Shown here: in pieces, positions 35,563-44,497 of the stretch
Layout of the letters: every line of letters starts with the position of its first letter
Numbering within the stretch: the first letter of the stretch is position 1
Made by a program: the position numbers and the translations under genes
Notes under the pieces: generated by a model
Databases searched by the model: none
Seen by the model: the letters and a program-made list of their open reading frames with translations, nothing else
Told to the model about the DNA's origin: nothing
Assembly: GCF_021596945.1 (NCBI RefSeq)
Contig: NZ_CP063779.1
Coordinates: 3,322,001 to 3,386,000 of the forward strand
From: Mongoliitalea daihaiensis
GTDB lineage: Bacteria > Bacteroidota > Bacteroidia > Cytophagales > Cyclobacteriaceae
Direction of reading: 5' to 3'
DNA: 64,000 bases

Positions 35563-35840
35563 TGTTCAGTTGGGAATAGTGATTCAAATACGTTTTCATG
35601 GAGGGAATTAATTTCAACCTCATTAATATTGGCATACCTCTCGATAATATCAATAGGTTGTCTTCCGTCGGTTCTTGCCTGTTCTGTTGCCCATACCCTT
35701 AAACGGACAAGTGTATTGAACTGACCATCTTCGGTAAAGAAGTTCTGGTTTCTTCGTGATGATATCTCTTCGATTTCAACACAGGCTTCGGGAAATGTAA
35801 ATCCGAAGTTATTGGATTTGTAAGAAATAATAGCTGTCAT
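35559..35840 (-). CDS. Small hypothetical tail-cluster protein (93 residues)
   Basis: Mixed alpha/beta protein (begins MTAIISYKSNNFGFTFPEAC). Overlaps the next gene by 4 bp. Likely a small structural or chaperone protein of the tail cluster by position only. Confidence 0.6.
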   Translation of the reverse strand: MTAIISYKSNNFGFTFPEACVEIEEISSRRNQNFFTEDGQFNTLVRLRVWATEQARTDGRQPIDIIERYANINEVEINSLHENVFESLFPTEQ

Positions 35841-35885
35841 GTATTTTATTATTATAAAGTATAAATATAAATAATATTCATAAAA

Positions 35886-36965
35886 TCAATCAAAATTTCT
35901 TGCGACAATTGTTCCTGATCCTGCAATAAGGATACCTCTTCTAAACCCTATTATATCTGTTACATCTTGGTTGAGCCTAATGTTATCTGGATTAAAAACA
36001 GCAATACTATACCACTGCCCTTCGATTTCATAAAATAGGCTTTCAAATACAGGGTTACTTGGTCTCGCTCCCACATACCACACGCCATCAATAAACTTAA
36101 TTACATTGTATGACAAAATGTTTGGGGCATTTACATTTCCAAAAACAGTCCAATCAATAGCGTTAGTACTTCTTACGATTGTACCATCTGAACTTAACGC
36201 TCTTATTTCACCATCACCAAAATCAACAGATACAAAATTTGTATCAGATGGTAGTTGTACAAGAGGAAGTATTGTTGCAAAAAAAGTCACGTTTACATCT
36301 GAATAAATGATTGTTCTATTTAGTCCAACGGCAACAAATCTTCCAGTGCTACCAAAATCAGCAAACACAACATCATTTAAATGCTGCCCTGATGATACAT
36401 CACCTATTCTTGTCCAGGTGCCAGCTAATGAGCCTGGTATTGGATTTCTGACAATCCTTCTATCATTACCGACAACCAAAACAATTCCTCCATTTCTGTT
36501 CATGGCTATGCCGTTTAGGTGTACCGAAGTATTTGAATTATGGCTGGTCCAACTTGTTCCGTTTGAAGATGAAAGAATAGTTCCGTTTCCACCTACGGCT
36601 ATCCATAATAAAGTTAATCCAAAACCAAAACCAGAAATAACGCCTGTAAACATTACATCCCTAAAGCTTGGGTTAGTTCTTACTTGGGTAATAAACGTAG
36701 AGTTAACAGAAGATCTCCAAAGACTACCAAGTGAAGGAGAGTTTGAAGCAAGGCCCGACACAATAACCCCATCTATATCATTTAGTTGAGGAACGTCAGC
36801 AATTGCTATTTTATGCGTACCTCCAAAAGTTTGACTGTTCACAAAAAATCTAAATACAATAGGCCATATTAAGGTAGCTCCTCGGTAGATTCTCGCTACT
36901 TTGGTATTTCCCCTTAGTATTTTACCCATTTGTAATATCTGATCATTTGGAAAGAAAATAGGCAT
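35886..36965 (-). CDS. Beta-propeller-like tail protein
   Basis: The 359-residue product has a short N-terminal adaptor, including GKILRGNTKVARIYRGATLIW, then repeats of the type AVGGNGTILSSSNGTSWT, ALSSDGTIVRSTNAIDWT and VGLNRTIIYS, as in photosystem-II-stability-factor or BNR-like propellers. Such propellers at the tip of phage tails often bind cell-surface glycans. It follows the large fibre gene by 2 bp. Receptor binding is inferred from fold and position. Confidence 0.7.
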   Translation of the reverse strand: MPIFFPNDQILQMGKILRGNTKVARIYRGATLIWPIVFRFFVNSQTFGGTHKIAIADVPQLNDIDGVIVSGLASNSPSLGSLWRSSVNSTFITQVRTNPSFRDVMFTGVISGFGFGLTLLWIAVGGNGTILSSSNGTSWTSHNSNTSVHLNGIAMNRNGGIVLVVGNDRRIVRNPIPGSLAGTWTRIGDVSSGQHLNDVVFADFGSTGRFVAVGLNRTIIYSDVNVTFFATILPLVQLPSDTNFVSVDFGDGEIRALSSDGTIVRSTNAIDWTVFGNVNAPNILSYNVIKFIDGVWYVGARPSNPVFESLFYEIEGQWYSIAVFNPDNIRLNQDVTDIIGFRRGILIAGSGTIVARNFD

Positions 36966-36967
36966 AG

Positions 36968-39900
36968 TTAGTCTGTTATGAAGTAAATAGTATTTGGATC
37001 GGGAGATAGTGCGTTATATTGAGCTTGAGTTCCTGCCCATATTCCGCTTATTGTTCGTGCAGAAAGATCTCTTCTTAGATACCTTGCATCATGATCACCA
37101 GATGTTCTATGGTTGTTCATTCCTGCAGCGTTCAGGGCAAGGGTAGTGGAAGAGGAAGTTCTTGAATTGGTTAACCCGTCCAATGGAAGTCTTGCCCATG
37201 CCATAACTCCTGCGTTAATATCAGCAGCATTATGAGTATGCGCTGAAGGATTAAATGTTGATGGAATTCCTGATAACCTTGCCCAGGGAACTTCACCGAT
37301 TGTTAACGTTCCACCAGTCCATTCCATTTGCCAACCACCGGTATTCCTCCAGACACCCCATCTTTGTGAATCAGAAGCAAACATTAATACTGGATGACCT
37401 GTCGCTTGAGGAAAAGTTATGCCTTTCCAAACTGAACCACTATCACTGATAGATACTGAACCGTGTGTACTCCCGTTCCCGTTTCCATTGGTGGTTATTT
37501 GGCGAGAGTTGTTAAGAAACAATTCTGCGTTCATTGTAAGAGAGCCAGTCATCGTGTCTCCTGAACGCTGAACATATCTGGTATCATTCTGGGCATCACT
37601 TCTAAGGTTACCTGTGTGCCAAAAATCAACCCAAGGACTCCAATTATTTGCTCCTATCCAAGACCTTCCTCTGAAAGTGTTACCAATACCTGATCCAAAT
37701 TGAACCGCTCTTTGAGAATCAAATCTGAAATGAAAGTACCCAATAGTAGCACCAGAAGAATTAGACCCACTTGTTGACCTATAAAAACCAGAAAATCTGG
37801 ATATTTCGTCAAACTGTGCGTCGTTTAAAGTGATGTTGTTATCACCCAAACCAAAATCTCTAAAGTTGCCCCATCCAAAGGCCTGATTCCATTGAGTAGA
37901 GTTTCCATCAGATGCAGTAGTTATTGTTCCAAATTGATCAATCTGTACCTCAGAACTTGAATTTACATCTCCAAGAGGTCTAAATAAAATTCTTCTTGAT
38001 GAACCAGAAGCTCCATTATGACTTATTATCAGGGCAGTATTAGCAGCTCTAAGACCACCCCATATTGTTGCCGTTGGTGCGTTAATTCTCGTTGTTCCGT
38101 TTGAAGTGATGTCACCGTTTACTTGCAACCTACCACCACCCACCAATTGTGTGGTAGTTCCTATAAGAATGTCTCCTCCAAAAGTGATACGCATTCTTTC
38201 TGTTGGTAGGCTTCCGTTTGCGGAAGTGAAAAAAGCTAAACTCTGACCATTCCCAGAGAGATTTCCTTCACCTATTGAAGAAATTACAGAAGCTCTTTCT
38301 GTTTGACCCCTTGAACTAAGTATAATATTAACAGAAGCACCTGCATCAAAACTTACCTGCCTTACAAATAATGCATTTGAATTTCCTGAAACTGTTTGTG
38401 AAACAATATCTACAAGCCCACTCCCATTAGGACTCAACAATATATTCCCATTCCCCCCACCAGTTGCAAGGGTTAGGTTTCCAGTTGAAGTCTGGATAGT
38501 CTGAGTTCCTGTTGATTGGAAAATACCGTTGGATAGAATTGACCATCTTGTATTATTACCATTAGTCTGAAATGAAATTCCAACATTACTTGAATCTCTT
38601 ATTATATTATTTGTATCTCCAAATAAATCTATTATAGAGTTTGCTGTTGAACTTGAAATTCTAACCCTTTGACCAGAACCAACCAAAAGAGACACGTTAC
38701 CCGTGGTGTCAAGAGTTAACCCACTATTCCCACCCTGAGTACCTGCACCTGTCCAAAATGGTATTTGACCATTTGAACCTGTACCTTGGATTGGGTTAGC
38801 TAAATTATTAGTTTCCCAAACCGTCCTAACGGGACCCCAAGTGTTATTGGCACTTGATACCCTAAACTGTAAAGTTCCAATATTATTTAACCACAATTGG
38901 CTTGATCTTCCTGTTCCGTATGAAAAATTCATACCAACACCTGCACTCGCAAAAGGTGTATTAACAGCACTATTAGCAGAAACAAAACGGTTACCTTGGT
39001 TGAATGACTCTGCTTGTGTAAGTGAAGACCATGTTGCTGTACTATTAGAACTCAATCCAAAATCCCTAAAATCACCCCATCCAAATGCTGAGTTCCAGTT
39101 GTTGATATCTGTTTGGGAAAAATGCGTATCACTCCAAAGTCTTCTCCAAGACTGAAAATTAGTACCTGATGTATTACCGCTTGAACGAACAAAAACTTCT
39201 CCTTGCTGAGACCCTGTATTGGGTATGGATATTTGCGCTCTCCCCCAAGGATTATGCATGTGGATTCCCAATGATTGCGAAGCAATAGGGGCATCACTTG
39301 GTGCGTCAGCAGTTGAATGGGAATAAAACTGCGTGTGTGTAAGCGAAGAAAGTAATATGCCTGGAACATTTTGTGTGTTAATCCCAAGCCCAAAATCCCT
39401 GAAATCGCCTCTGTTAAATGCTGTATTCCAGTTTGAAATGTTGCCTGTTGTGATGGCCTTCACATGTGCCGGAACAGTCGGATCAGTCTCCGTAAAACTT
39501 GTCAAAAAGTTTGGTGTCCAGTTTGCCCATGCAGAACCGTTCCACCGCAACAGCTGCCCTGTGGCCACTGATGCAATGGAAACATCTGAATGGGAATTTA
39601 GATTGTGTGCTGCAGGTGCAAATGTTGCAGGAACACCTGTAAGGTTTCCCCAAGAGACTTGATTCCATGTGCCATCTCCCCTTAAAAATACAGAGTTATT
39701 GGCTGTTCCTGTACCGAGCCTTGCAGTAGCCAAAACTCCTGAAACAATCTCAGAGGCAGCATGCGTATGGGATGGAAGAGAGGTCAAGAATCCCTGTCTG
39801 GATGCCCAAGAATTAAGCCTACGACCTGTTATCAGCCTAATGGTAGACGAAGTAAGTGAATCAGATTCGGCCTCTGTAATCTCAGAATAAGTGGTATTTG

Positions 39901-40135
39901 GCGGAACTACCCATGTACCGTCTTCTCTTAAATACCTTGTAGTAGTAGATCCTCCCGGAGCAGGTGCAAGTCCCGAAACAGTCCTGTTGAAAATTTGCCT
40001 GTCCGTCACTTCATCCCATGAAACAAGCGTAGCCCTGACAACCTCGCCATTGGCTCGTAACTTTAAAAAGGTCTCCCCGTTGTTGGGAGAGACCGTATCA
40101 AGATTTTCAAGAAAAAGACTGTTCAGTACTCTCAT
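36968..40135 (-). CDS. Large tail-fibre protein with knob-like repeats
   Basis: A 1,055-residue fibre protein rich in Gly, Ser, Thr and Asn. The unit WNSAFGWGDFRDFGL occurs three times (near residues 234, 346 and 747), each before a pyocin-knob-like domain (for example SWIGANNWSPWVDFWHTGNL). The N-terminal part has collagen-free repeats with YLREDGTWVVPPNTTY and FLRGDGTWNQVSWG; the C-terminus ends with AQYNALSPDPNTIYFITD, a motif common at the ends of phage fibre proteins. Likely the main receptor-binding fibre. Confidence 0.83.
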   Translation of the reverse strand: MRVLNSLFLENLDTVSPNNGETFLKLRANGEVVRATLVSWDEVTDRQIFNRTVSGLAPAPGGSTTTRYLREDGTWVVPPNTTYSEITEAESDSLTSSTIRLITGRRLNSWASRQGFLTSLPSHTHAASEIVSGVLATARLGTGTANNSVFLRGDGTWNQVSWGNLTGVPATFAPAAHNLNSHSDVSIASVATGQLLRWNGSAWANWTPNFLTSFTETDPTVPAHVKAITTGNISNWNTAFNRGDFRDFGLGINTQNVPGILLSSLTHTQFYSHSTADAPSDAPIASQSLGIHMHNPWGRAQISIPNTGSQQGEVFVRSSGNTSGTNFQSWRRLWSDTHFSQTDINNWNSAFGWGDFRDFGLSSNSTATWSSLTQAESFNQGNRFVSANSAVNTPFASAGVGMNFSYGTGRSSQLWLNNIGTLQFRVSSANNTWGPVRTVWETNNLANPIQGTGSNGQIPFWTGAGTQGGNSGLTLDTTGNVSLLVGSGQRVRISSSTANSIIDLFGDTNNIIRDSSNVGISFQTNGNNTRWSILSNGIFQSTGTQTIQTSTGNLTLATGGGNGNILLSPNGSGLVDIVSQTVSGNSNALFVRQVSFDAGASVNIILSSRGQTERASVISSIGEGNLSGNGQSLAFFTSANGSLPTERMRITFGGDILIGTTTQLVGGGRLQVNGDITSNGTTRINAPTATIWGGLRAANTALIISHNGASGSSRRILFRPLGDVNSSSEVQIDQFGTITTASDGNSTQWNQAFGWGNFRDFGLGDNNITLNDAQFDEISRFSGFYRSTSGSNSSGATIGYFHFRFDSQRAVQFGSGIGNTFRGRSWIGANNWSPWVDFWHTGNLRSDAQNDTRYVQRSGDTMTGSLTMNAELFLNNSRQITTNGNGNGSTHGSVSISDSGSVWKGITFPQATGHPVLMFASDSQRWGVWRNTGGWQMEWTGGTLTIGEVPWARLSGIPSTFNPSAHTHNAADINAGVMAWARLPLDGLTNSRTSSSTTLALNAAGMNNHRTSGDHDARYLRRDLSARTISGIWAGTQAQYNALSPDPNTIYFITD

Positions 40136-40136
40136 C

Positions 40137-41291
40137 TTAATCTACTCTATAAATAAGGATTTTAAATTGGTTGTTGGTAGGTGCTACCCTAAAATCAATT
40201 GTCACCTGATTGGCTGTGTTTTTTCTCACGGGAACCAATACCTGTCTTTCATCGGTAGAGTTCTCAACCACTTGCGCTATGATGTTCCGTGTGTTTAGGT
40301 TGTGTGTAACAGCTAAAGAAGTAGCAGTCCCGTTTCCAAATTGAGCGACAAAACCTCTTGAATTTAAAGCTGTGTTCACAAATACAGACAATGTAGAAGG
40401 CGTTACTGCTCTATCGGTAGCCGTTCCTGCCAACACTTCTGCTTGTGTTGCAAGCCTCAATAAACCTGTCCTTGTTTCAGTGGAAGTTCTTGCAAGCAAG
40501 TCAGCTATTCTTACAACTCTCGATGTATTGGCACCATTGACAGCCGTTAAGTCTCCCGATGTAGATACCCTTACAAGACCGAGTGCCGTACTTGTTGCTT
40601 CTCCCACGTTGGATTGAAGCACAAACCAGTTTGTAGCTGTTTGACCAGGCGCATCAACACGAGTAAATAGCGCATCGCCCACTTCTACTGGTTCACCTCC
40701 AAGCGTAAAAGCTGCGGTAATTTTCCACCAGTCACCTCTTACGACTGCGCCTCCTGTTCCTGATCCTGTAGCTGGATAACCAGGGCCTGCCCAATCTCCC
40801 ATAAACTGACCCATGGCAGCAATCTTTTGGGCAATCTCCAAATCGACATATTCCTTGTTTACCGCATCTGAATTGTTGATGGGAGAGCCAAGGTTTGTGA
40901 TCCTGAAATTGGCCATACTTATGTTAGCGTTTGGCGAAGCAAAGTTGTTTAACCTTACGTTAGCCGTATCGATTTCACGCGTACCAATACCGTTCTGCCT
41001 TACAGCTACGTTACCGGCTGCATTTATTTCCAGTGTCTGACCATCCACACGAACAGAAAGAAACTGTACTCCTGATACGGGCGTAATTTGAATAGCTCCG
41101 TTTTCAAGAGCTTGTACCTCCCCGAGATTTACCCAGTGGTTTTCTCTTCTGAGGTAAAGACCCTGTGCCCCTGCCTGTGTGAGATAAACGATCATCCCAT
41201 TCCGAGGACTGGCGGGAAGTGTAGCAACGTTGTGAATGACCACATTCTGTGCTTCGTTGCTGTCAAAATCTAAGTGATTTCCTAAAAGCAT
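40137..41291 (-). CDS. Tail-fibre/appendage protein (384 residues)
   Basis: The N-terminus carries the fibre-type segment PASPRNGMIVYLTQAG then LYLRRENHWVNLGEV. The middle has GDWWKITAAFTLGGEPVEVG and the C-terminal part has RNIIAQVVENSTDERQVLVP, a pattern of phage fibre tip domains. It ends 1 bp before the large fibre gene start. Probably links or tips the fibre. Confidence 0.75.
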   Translation of the reverse strand: MLLGNHLDFDSNEAQNVVIHNVATLPASPRNGMIVYLTQAGAQGLYLRRENHWVNLGEVQALENGAIQITPVSGVQFLSVRVDGQTLEINAAGNVAVRQNGIGTREIDTANVRLNNFASPNANISMANFRITNLGSPINNSDAVNKEYVDLEIAQKIAAMGQFMGDWAGPGYPATGSGTGGAVVRGDWWKITAAFTLGGEPVEVGDALFTRVDAPGQTATNWFVLQSNVGEATSTALGLVRVSTSGDLTAVNGANTSRVVRIADLLARTSTETRTGLLRLATQAEVLAGTATDRAVTPSTLSVFVNTALNSRGFVAQFGNGTATSLAVTHNLNTRNIIAQVVENSTDERQVLVPVRKNTANQVTIDFRVAPTNNQFKILIYRVD

Positions 41292-41298
41292 TTTGTTG

Positions 41299-41898
41299 TT
41301 AGTTAAGTGTTACGTATCCTGCGGTGGGTGAAGACCAGTTTATAATTATGAATTTATCGAATTGGATTTCTTGCCCGTAAATTTTTTGACCTCGAAGGTT
41401 AAAGCATTGCAGGGCAGGCTGTTTTTCTGTTTGCTCAAAGGGTACATTCCAAATCATTTTCGGTTGTGGAAAATTGATTTTTTTATGGTAATCCCCCTGA
41501 ATACTGTCCCATTTTTCAATTTGCTCGGGTGTGATAGATGAACCTGCATTTGCATTCCTGAATTCTTCAAGGGCTTTGGCAAGTTCAGCTTTACTGACAT
41601 AGTTTTGGTCGAGGTAATTTTTGAGCGCAAATCCGGAAATGATGGCTTGTCTTTCATTTGTAAATTCGTCTAAGATTTCAATGACACTTGGAACTGATCC
41701 AAATGGTTTCCAATGATCATTTGTCGTTCCTCCCGACAGGTAATAAAATACGTCCTCTGAGACTACATACGTCCAAAGGCCCTGAAACCTTTCAAGGTTT
41801 GAAATGGCATTCCTTTCCACTATAGTTTGGGAAACCATTTTAACCTCAATAGGCTCAGGGATGTGTATTCTGAAACTTACAGGTAGGCTTTTCGACAT
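41299..41898 (-). CDS. Hypothetical tail-cluster protein (199 residues)
   Basis: The frame opens earlier (41967), but the ATG at 41898 overlaps the upstream stop as TAATG and starts a sensible sequence (MSKSLPVSFRIHIPEP). A segment GLWTYVVSEDVFYYLSGG resembles fibre-associated domains. Not otherwise recognised. Confidence 0.65.
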   Translation of the reverse strand: MSKSLPVSFRIHIPEPIEVKMVSQTIVERNAISNLERFQGLWTYVVSEDVFYYLSGGTTNDHWKPFGSVPSVIEILDEFTNERQAIISGFALKNYLDQNYVSKAELAKALEEFRNANAGSSITPEQIEKWDSIQGDYHKKINFPQPKMIWNVPFEQTEKQPALQCFNLRGQKIYGQEIQFDKFIIINWSSPTAGYVTLN

Positions 41899-42962
41899 TA
41901 GAACCTGAATAAATACTCTACTGTGTTTGGATAAATTACCATAGCCCTTGCTGCATATACATAGCATTGCACGGGCTCTCCGTCAATCTCCAAAGTGTAC
42001 TCGAATGGTTCGTTGTTGTTAAGTAGGAATGCTCCGCCTTGAAGGATATTGATTTCCCTGAACTCGCTTGTAGTTACAGAGAAAAGTTTACCCCATGATT
42101 TAGGGTAAATAAAGACAGGTCGTTTTGGCTGGTCAGGCTCGAATATAAATTTATAATCTTTTTTGCCAAGAAGCTTAATTCCTTGCGAAGAATTTACAGC
42201 TTCCTGTGCTTTTTGTTGGCTGATCATTTCCTGAAAAGCCTGCTGTAAGTTAGAAACATGGTTGAACAAAAAACAAGGCTCATTAAAAGATACCGTTACT
42301 TTGTTCGGGAATCCAGTTGAAAAAGGCTCTTCTCCGAAAAGTGGTTCAAGAACAACTTGAGCTGATCTGATTTCTCCTTCGCCTCTGAATTGAAACATCG
42401 GATAGACGACTACTTCCGATTCACCTGTATTCATGGTGAATTCACGTACCGTACCTTCGATTAAATCCCACTCTTCCAAAGGCATTCCGACAATATCTTT
42501 AATGATTGTTGTAAGCATTATTGGCCTTGGAGATAGCACTTCTTGCCCCGCTCTATTGACAAGCGCAATTCTTATTTCTGCAAAGTGGTTATTTCCTTGC
42601 TGAGAAAAGAGAGTCCTCAGTACAAACCTTCCTGAACTTCCGGAAGGGAAGTCTATTGGGCAAGTGTCTGTATCCGTTCCATTTGAATTTACTTCAGGAT
42701 CGTTTTCATCTGGAATATCTGTTGAGACATTGAAGAAAGGATATTTAAGGGCAAGGTATGAGTAAAAAGAACCAAGCCGTTGCTGATAATCCGTTTCGGA
42801 CATGGATTTGAATTCCTCATCTTCGAGTTCGGGAAACTCTGCAAAACCCCTTCTGATATCTTCAAAAACGGGGAATCCTCCGGTAAAGGATTCAACCCCG
42901 TCCAAGAATCTTCTGATGACAAAAACGGATCTTCTGTATCTACCGTTGTTGACAAGAAACAT
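41898..42962 (-). CDS. Modular structural protein, paralogue 1 (354 residues)
   Basis: Begins with a domain of about 85 residues (VNNGRYRRSVFVIRRFLDG, then EEFKSMSETDYQQRLGSF) that is shared with the next two upstream genes. After a variable linker the C-terminal part is beta-rich and different from its paralogues. The three genes are consecutive with 1-3-bp gaps. Probably a tail or virion decoration protein. Confidence 0.7.
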   Translation of the reverse strand: MFLVNNGRYRRSVFVIRRFLDGVESFTGGFPVFEDIRRGFAEFPELEDEEFKSMSETDYQQRLGSFYSYLALKYPFFNVSTDIPDENDPEVNSNGTDTDTCPIDFPSGSSGRFVLRTLFSQQGNNHFAEIRIALVNRAGQEVLSPRPIMLTTIIKDIVGMPLEEWDLIEGTVREFTMNTGESEVVVYPMFQFRGEGEIRSAQVVLEPLFGEEPFSTGFPNKVTVSFNEPCFLFNHVSNLQQAFQEMISQQKAQEAVNSSQGIKLLGKKDYKFIFEPDQPKRPVFIYPKSWGKLFSVTTSEFREINILQGGAFLLNNNEPFEYTLEIDGEPVQCYVYAARAMVIYPNTVEYLFRF

Positions 42963-42963
42963 A

Positions 42964-43584
42964 TTAACCTAAAATTACTGTGTTGATAAGCGCAACTGGA
43001 TTAACCTGGAAAGGCGGTTGATCTGCCTCGGCAATGTAAATAAAGTCATTGTCGTTTCTTGAATCGTGCCTATCACTTCCTGCAGGTATTACACCGCTAA
43101 CTTGAACTGTATTTAATACAGAGCCATTAATAATGCTTCTGATTTCTACATCAAAGAAGTAAGGCGTTGGCTGAGTAACAGGTTCAGAAACTCTAATTGA
43201 CCAATCCATCCAAACATCGTTTTCACCTCCGGTTAATGGCTGCATGGAGGCTCCTGCTTCAACTACCGTAAGAACAGTAGGTGGAACATTGTTAACAGGG
43301 CATGCTACTGAATCCGATCCAAATGCCACTCCCTGAATGTTTACCTGCGCAAGGTCAAACTCCGGATTGTCGGTATTCACAAAATCCATAAACGCAGTCA
43401 GTCTTGTGTTATACTCGCCATTGGTCATAGTCGCAAACTGCTGTTGAGTAATAGCGGGGAACGAACCGAATTCGCTTAAAATGTTGTAGCTTTTTGGCCA
43501 TCCGGGAGCTACTGCACCGTTGATTCTTTTGACCAGTGTCAGGACTGAGTTCCTGAAATTTCCGTTGTTTACAAATGTGCTCAT
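42964..43584 (-). CDS. Modular structural protein, paralogue 2 (206 residues)
   Basis: Shares the same N-terminal domain (FVNNGNFRNSVLTLVKRING, then QFATMTNGEYNTRLTAFMDF). The C-terminal half is an immunoglobulin-like or beta-sandwich type region (VWMDWSIRVSEPVTQPTPYF). Shorter than its neighbours. Confidence 0.7.
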   Translation of the reverse strand: MSTFVNNGNFRNSVLTLVKRINGAVAPGWPKSYNILSEFGSFPAITQQQFATMTNGEYNTRLTAFMDFVNTDNPEFDLAQVNIQGVAFGSDSVACPVNNVPPTVLTVVEAGASMQPLTGGENDVWMDWSIRVSEPVTQPTPYFFDVEIRSIINGSVLNTVQVSGVIPAGSDRHDSRNDNDFIYIAEADQPPFQVNPVALINTVILG

Positions 43585-43587
43585 AAT

Positions 43588-44493
43588 TTAAATTCTATAA
43601 CCTAATTGTCTCATTTTGGTAATTACTAAATCCATGTAGTATTGTGGTGTGCCACCGTTAAGAATATCGTAGGAATAACCAAACTCTGTGCGGTCTGATA
43701 AGCCGAAAGGAACCTCATAAGGAGGGATTCCATTTTGGACTGCTTCAATAAGTTCCTTGAACCTTAGGCCGTCTGACTGAATACGTGTGACTTGAAAGAT
43801 GATACCACGATAAGAGTTTTGTGGAAGGGCCGAAAGCCTGTTTCTTAAATCGGTAATGTCATTATTGAAAGTGGTCGTGCGTGGTGTAATAGCAGTAAAA
43901 GAGGTATAGACAGGCGCAGCTTCATCCTGAAATATCATAATTAGGTTACGGCCATTAAATTCTTGTCCACGGTTGTTGAGCATCCAAAATGTCCTTTCGT
44001 TTGCTTCTGAAATTACTCGTACACGCTGGTCATATACTTCATTGTCATTTCCATAAAAAGGAAGCAAGGCATCCCTTAACAGTGTGTTTCGCATGGTTAT
44101 CAAAGGCTGTAAGCTTGAATTCATCGAACCTGAACTGTCAAAGAATATAGTGATATTCGTATCGTTTGTGATCTCTATGGAATTTTCACTTACAATCGTA
44201 CCAGGAACACACAAAGAGCTATCTGTTCCAAAGGCCTGATTAGTAAAATCGGTAGGAGCAAGGAAAGAATATTTGTTTGTCAGATATGTCCTAAAAGCAT
44301 TTACTCGTTGTTGGAAAGCAAAATTTGTCAGCGAAATTAACTGATCATTACTGATCTGCTCAAAAGAACCGAACGGTTCCAATAAGGATTCAACAATAGG
44401 AAAACCATCTGCAGTTGATTCCTGCCCGTTGACAAACCTTTTGATTGTCACGGTGGATGTTCTAAAATTTCCGTTTTTTACAAATCGTATCAT
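43588..44493 (-). CDS. Modular structural protein, paralogue 3, with VWA domain
   Basis: Residues 1-85 are the shared domain (FVKNGNFRTSTVTIKRFVNG, then FAFQQRVNAFRTYLTNKY). Residues 112-300 form a von Willebrand A domain with a MIDAS-type DSSGS (119-123, preceded by ITIFF). VWA domains bind proteins through a bound metal, so this could be an adhesin-like appendage. A VWA domain in a phage tail cluster is unusual. Confidence 0.8.
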   Translation of the reverse strand: MIRFVKNGNFRTSTVTIKRFVNGQESTADGFPIVESLLEPFGSFEQISNDQLISLTNFAFQQRVNAFRTYLTNKYSFLAPTDFTNQAFGTDSSLCVPGTIVSENSIEITNDTNITIFFDSSGSMNSSLQPLITMRNTLLRDALLPFYGNDNEVYDQRVRVISEANERTFWMLNNRGQEFNGRNLIMIFQDEAAPVYTSFTAITPRTTTFNNDITDLRNRLSALPQNSYRGIIFQVTRIQSDGLRFKELIEAVQNGIPPYEVPFGLSDRTEFGYSYDILNGGTPQYYMDLVITKMRQLGYRI

Positions 44494-44497
44494 ATGA

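Noticed and set aside
36106-36789. Plus-strand frames opposite the propeller tail gene
   Set aside because: They are antisense shadows of a low-complexity repeat gene and have no start context or motifs.
39052-39662. Frames antisense or out of phase within the large fibre gene
   Set aside because: Open only because the fibre gene is stop-poor in other frames. The true frame has clear repeats and runs for 1,055 codons.
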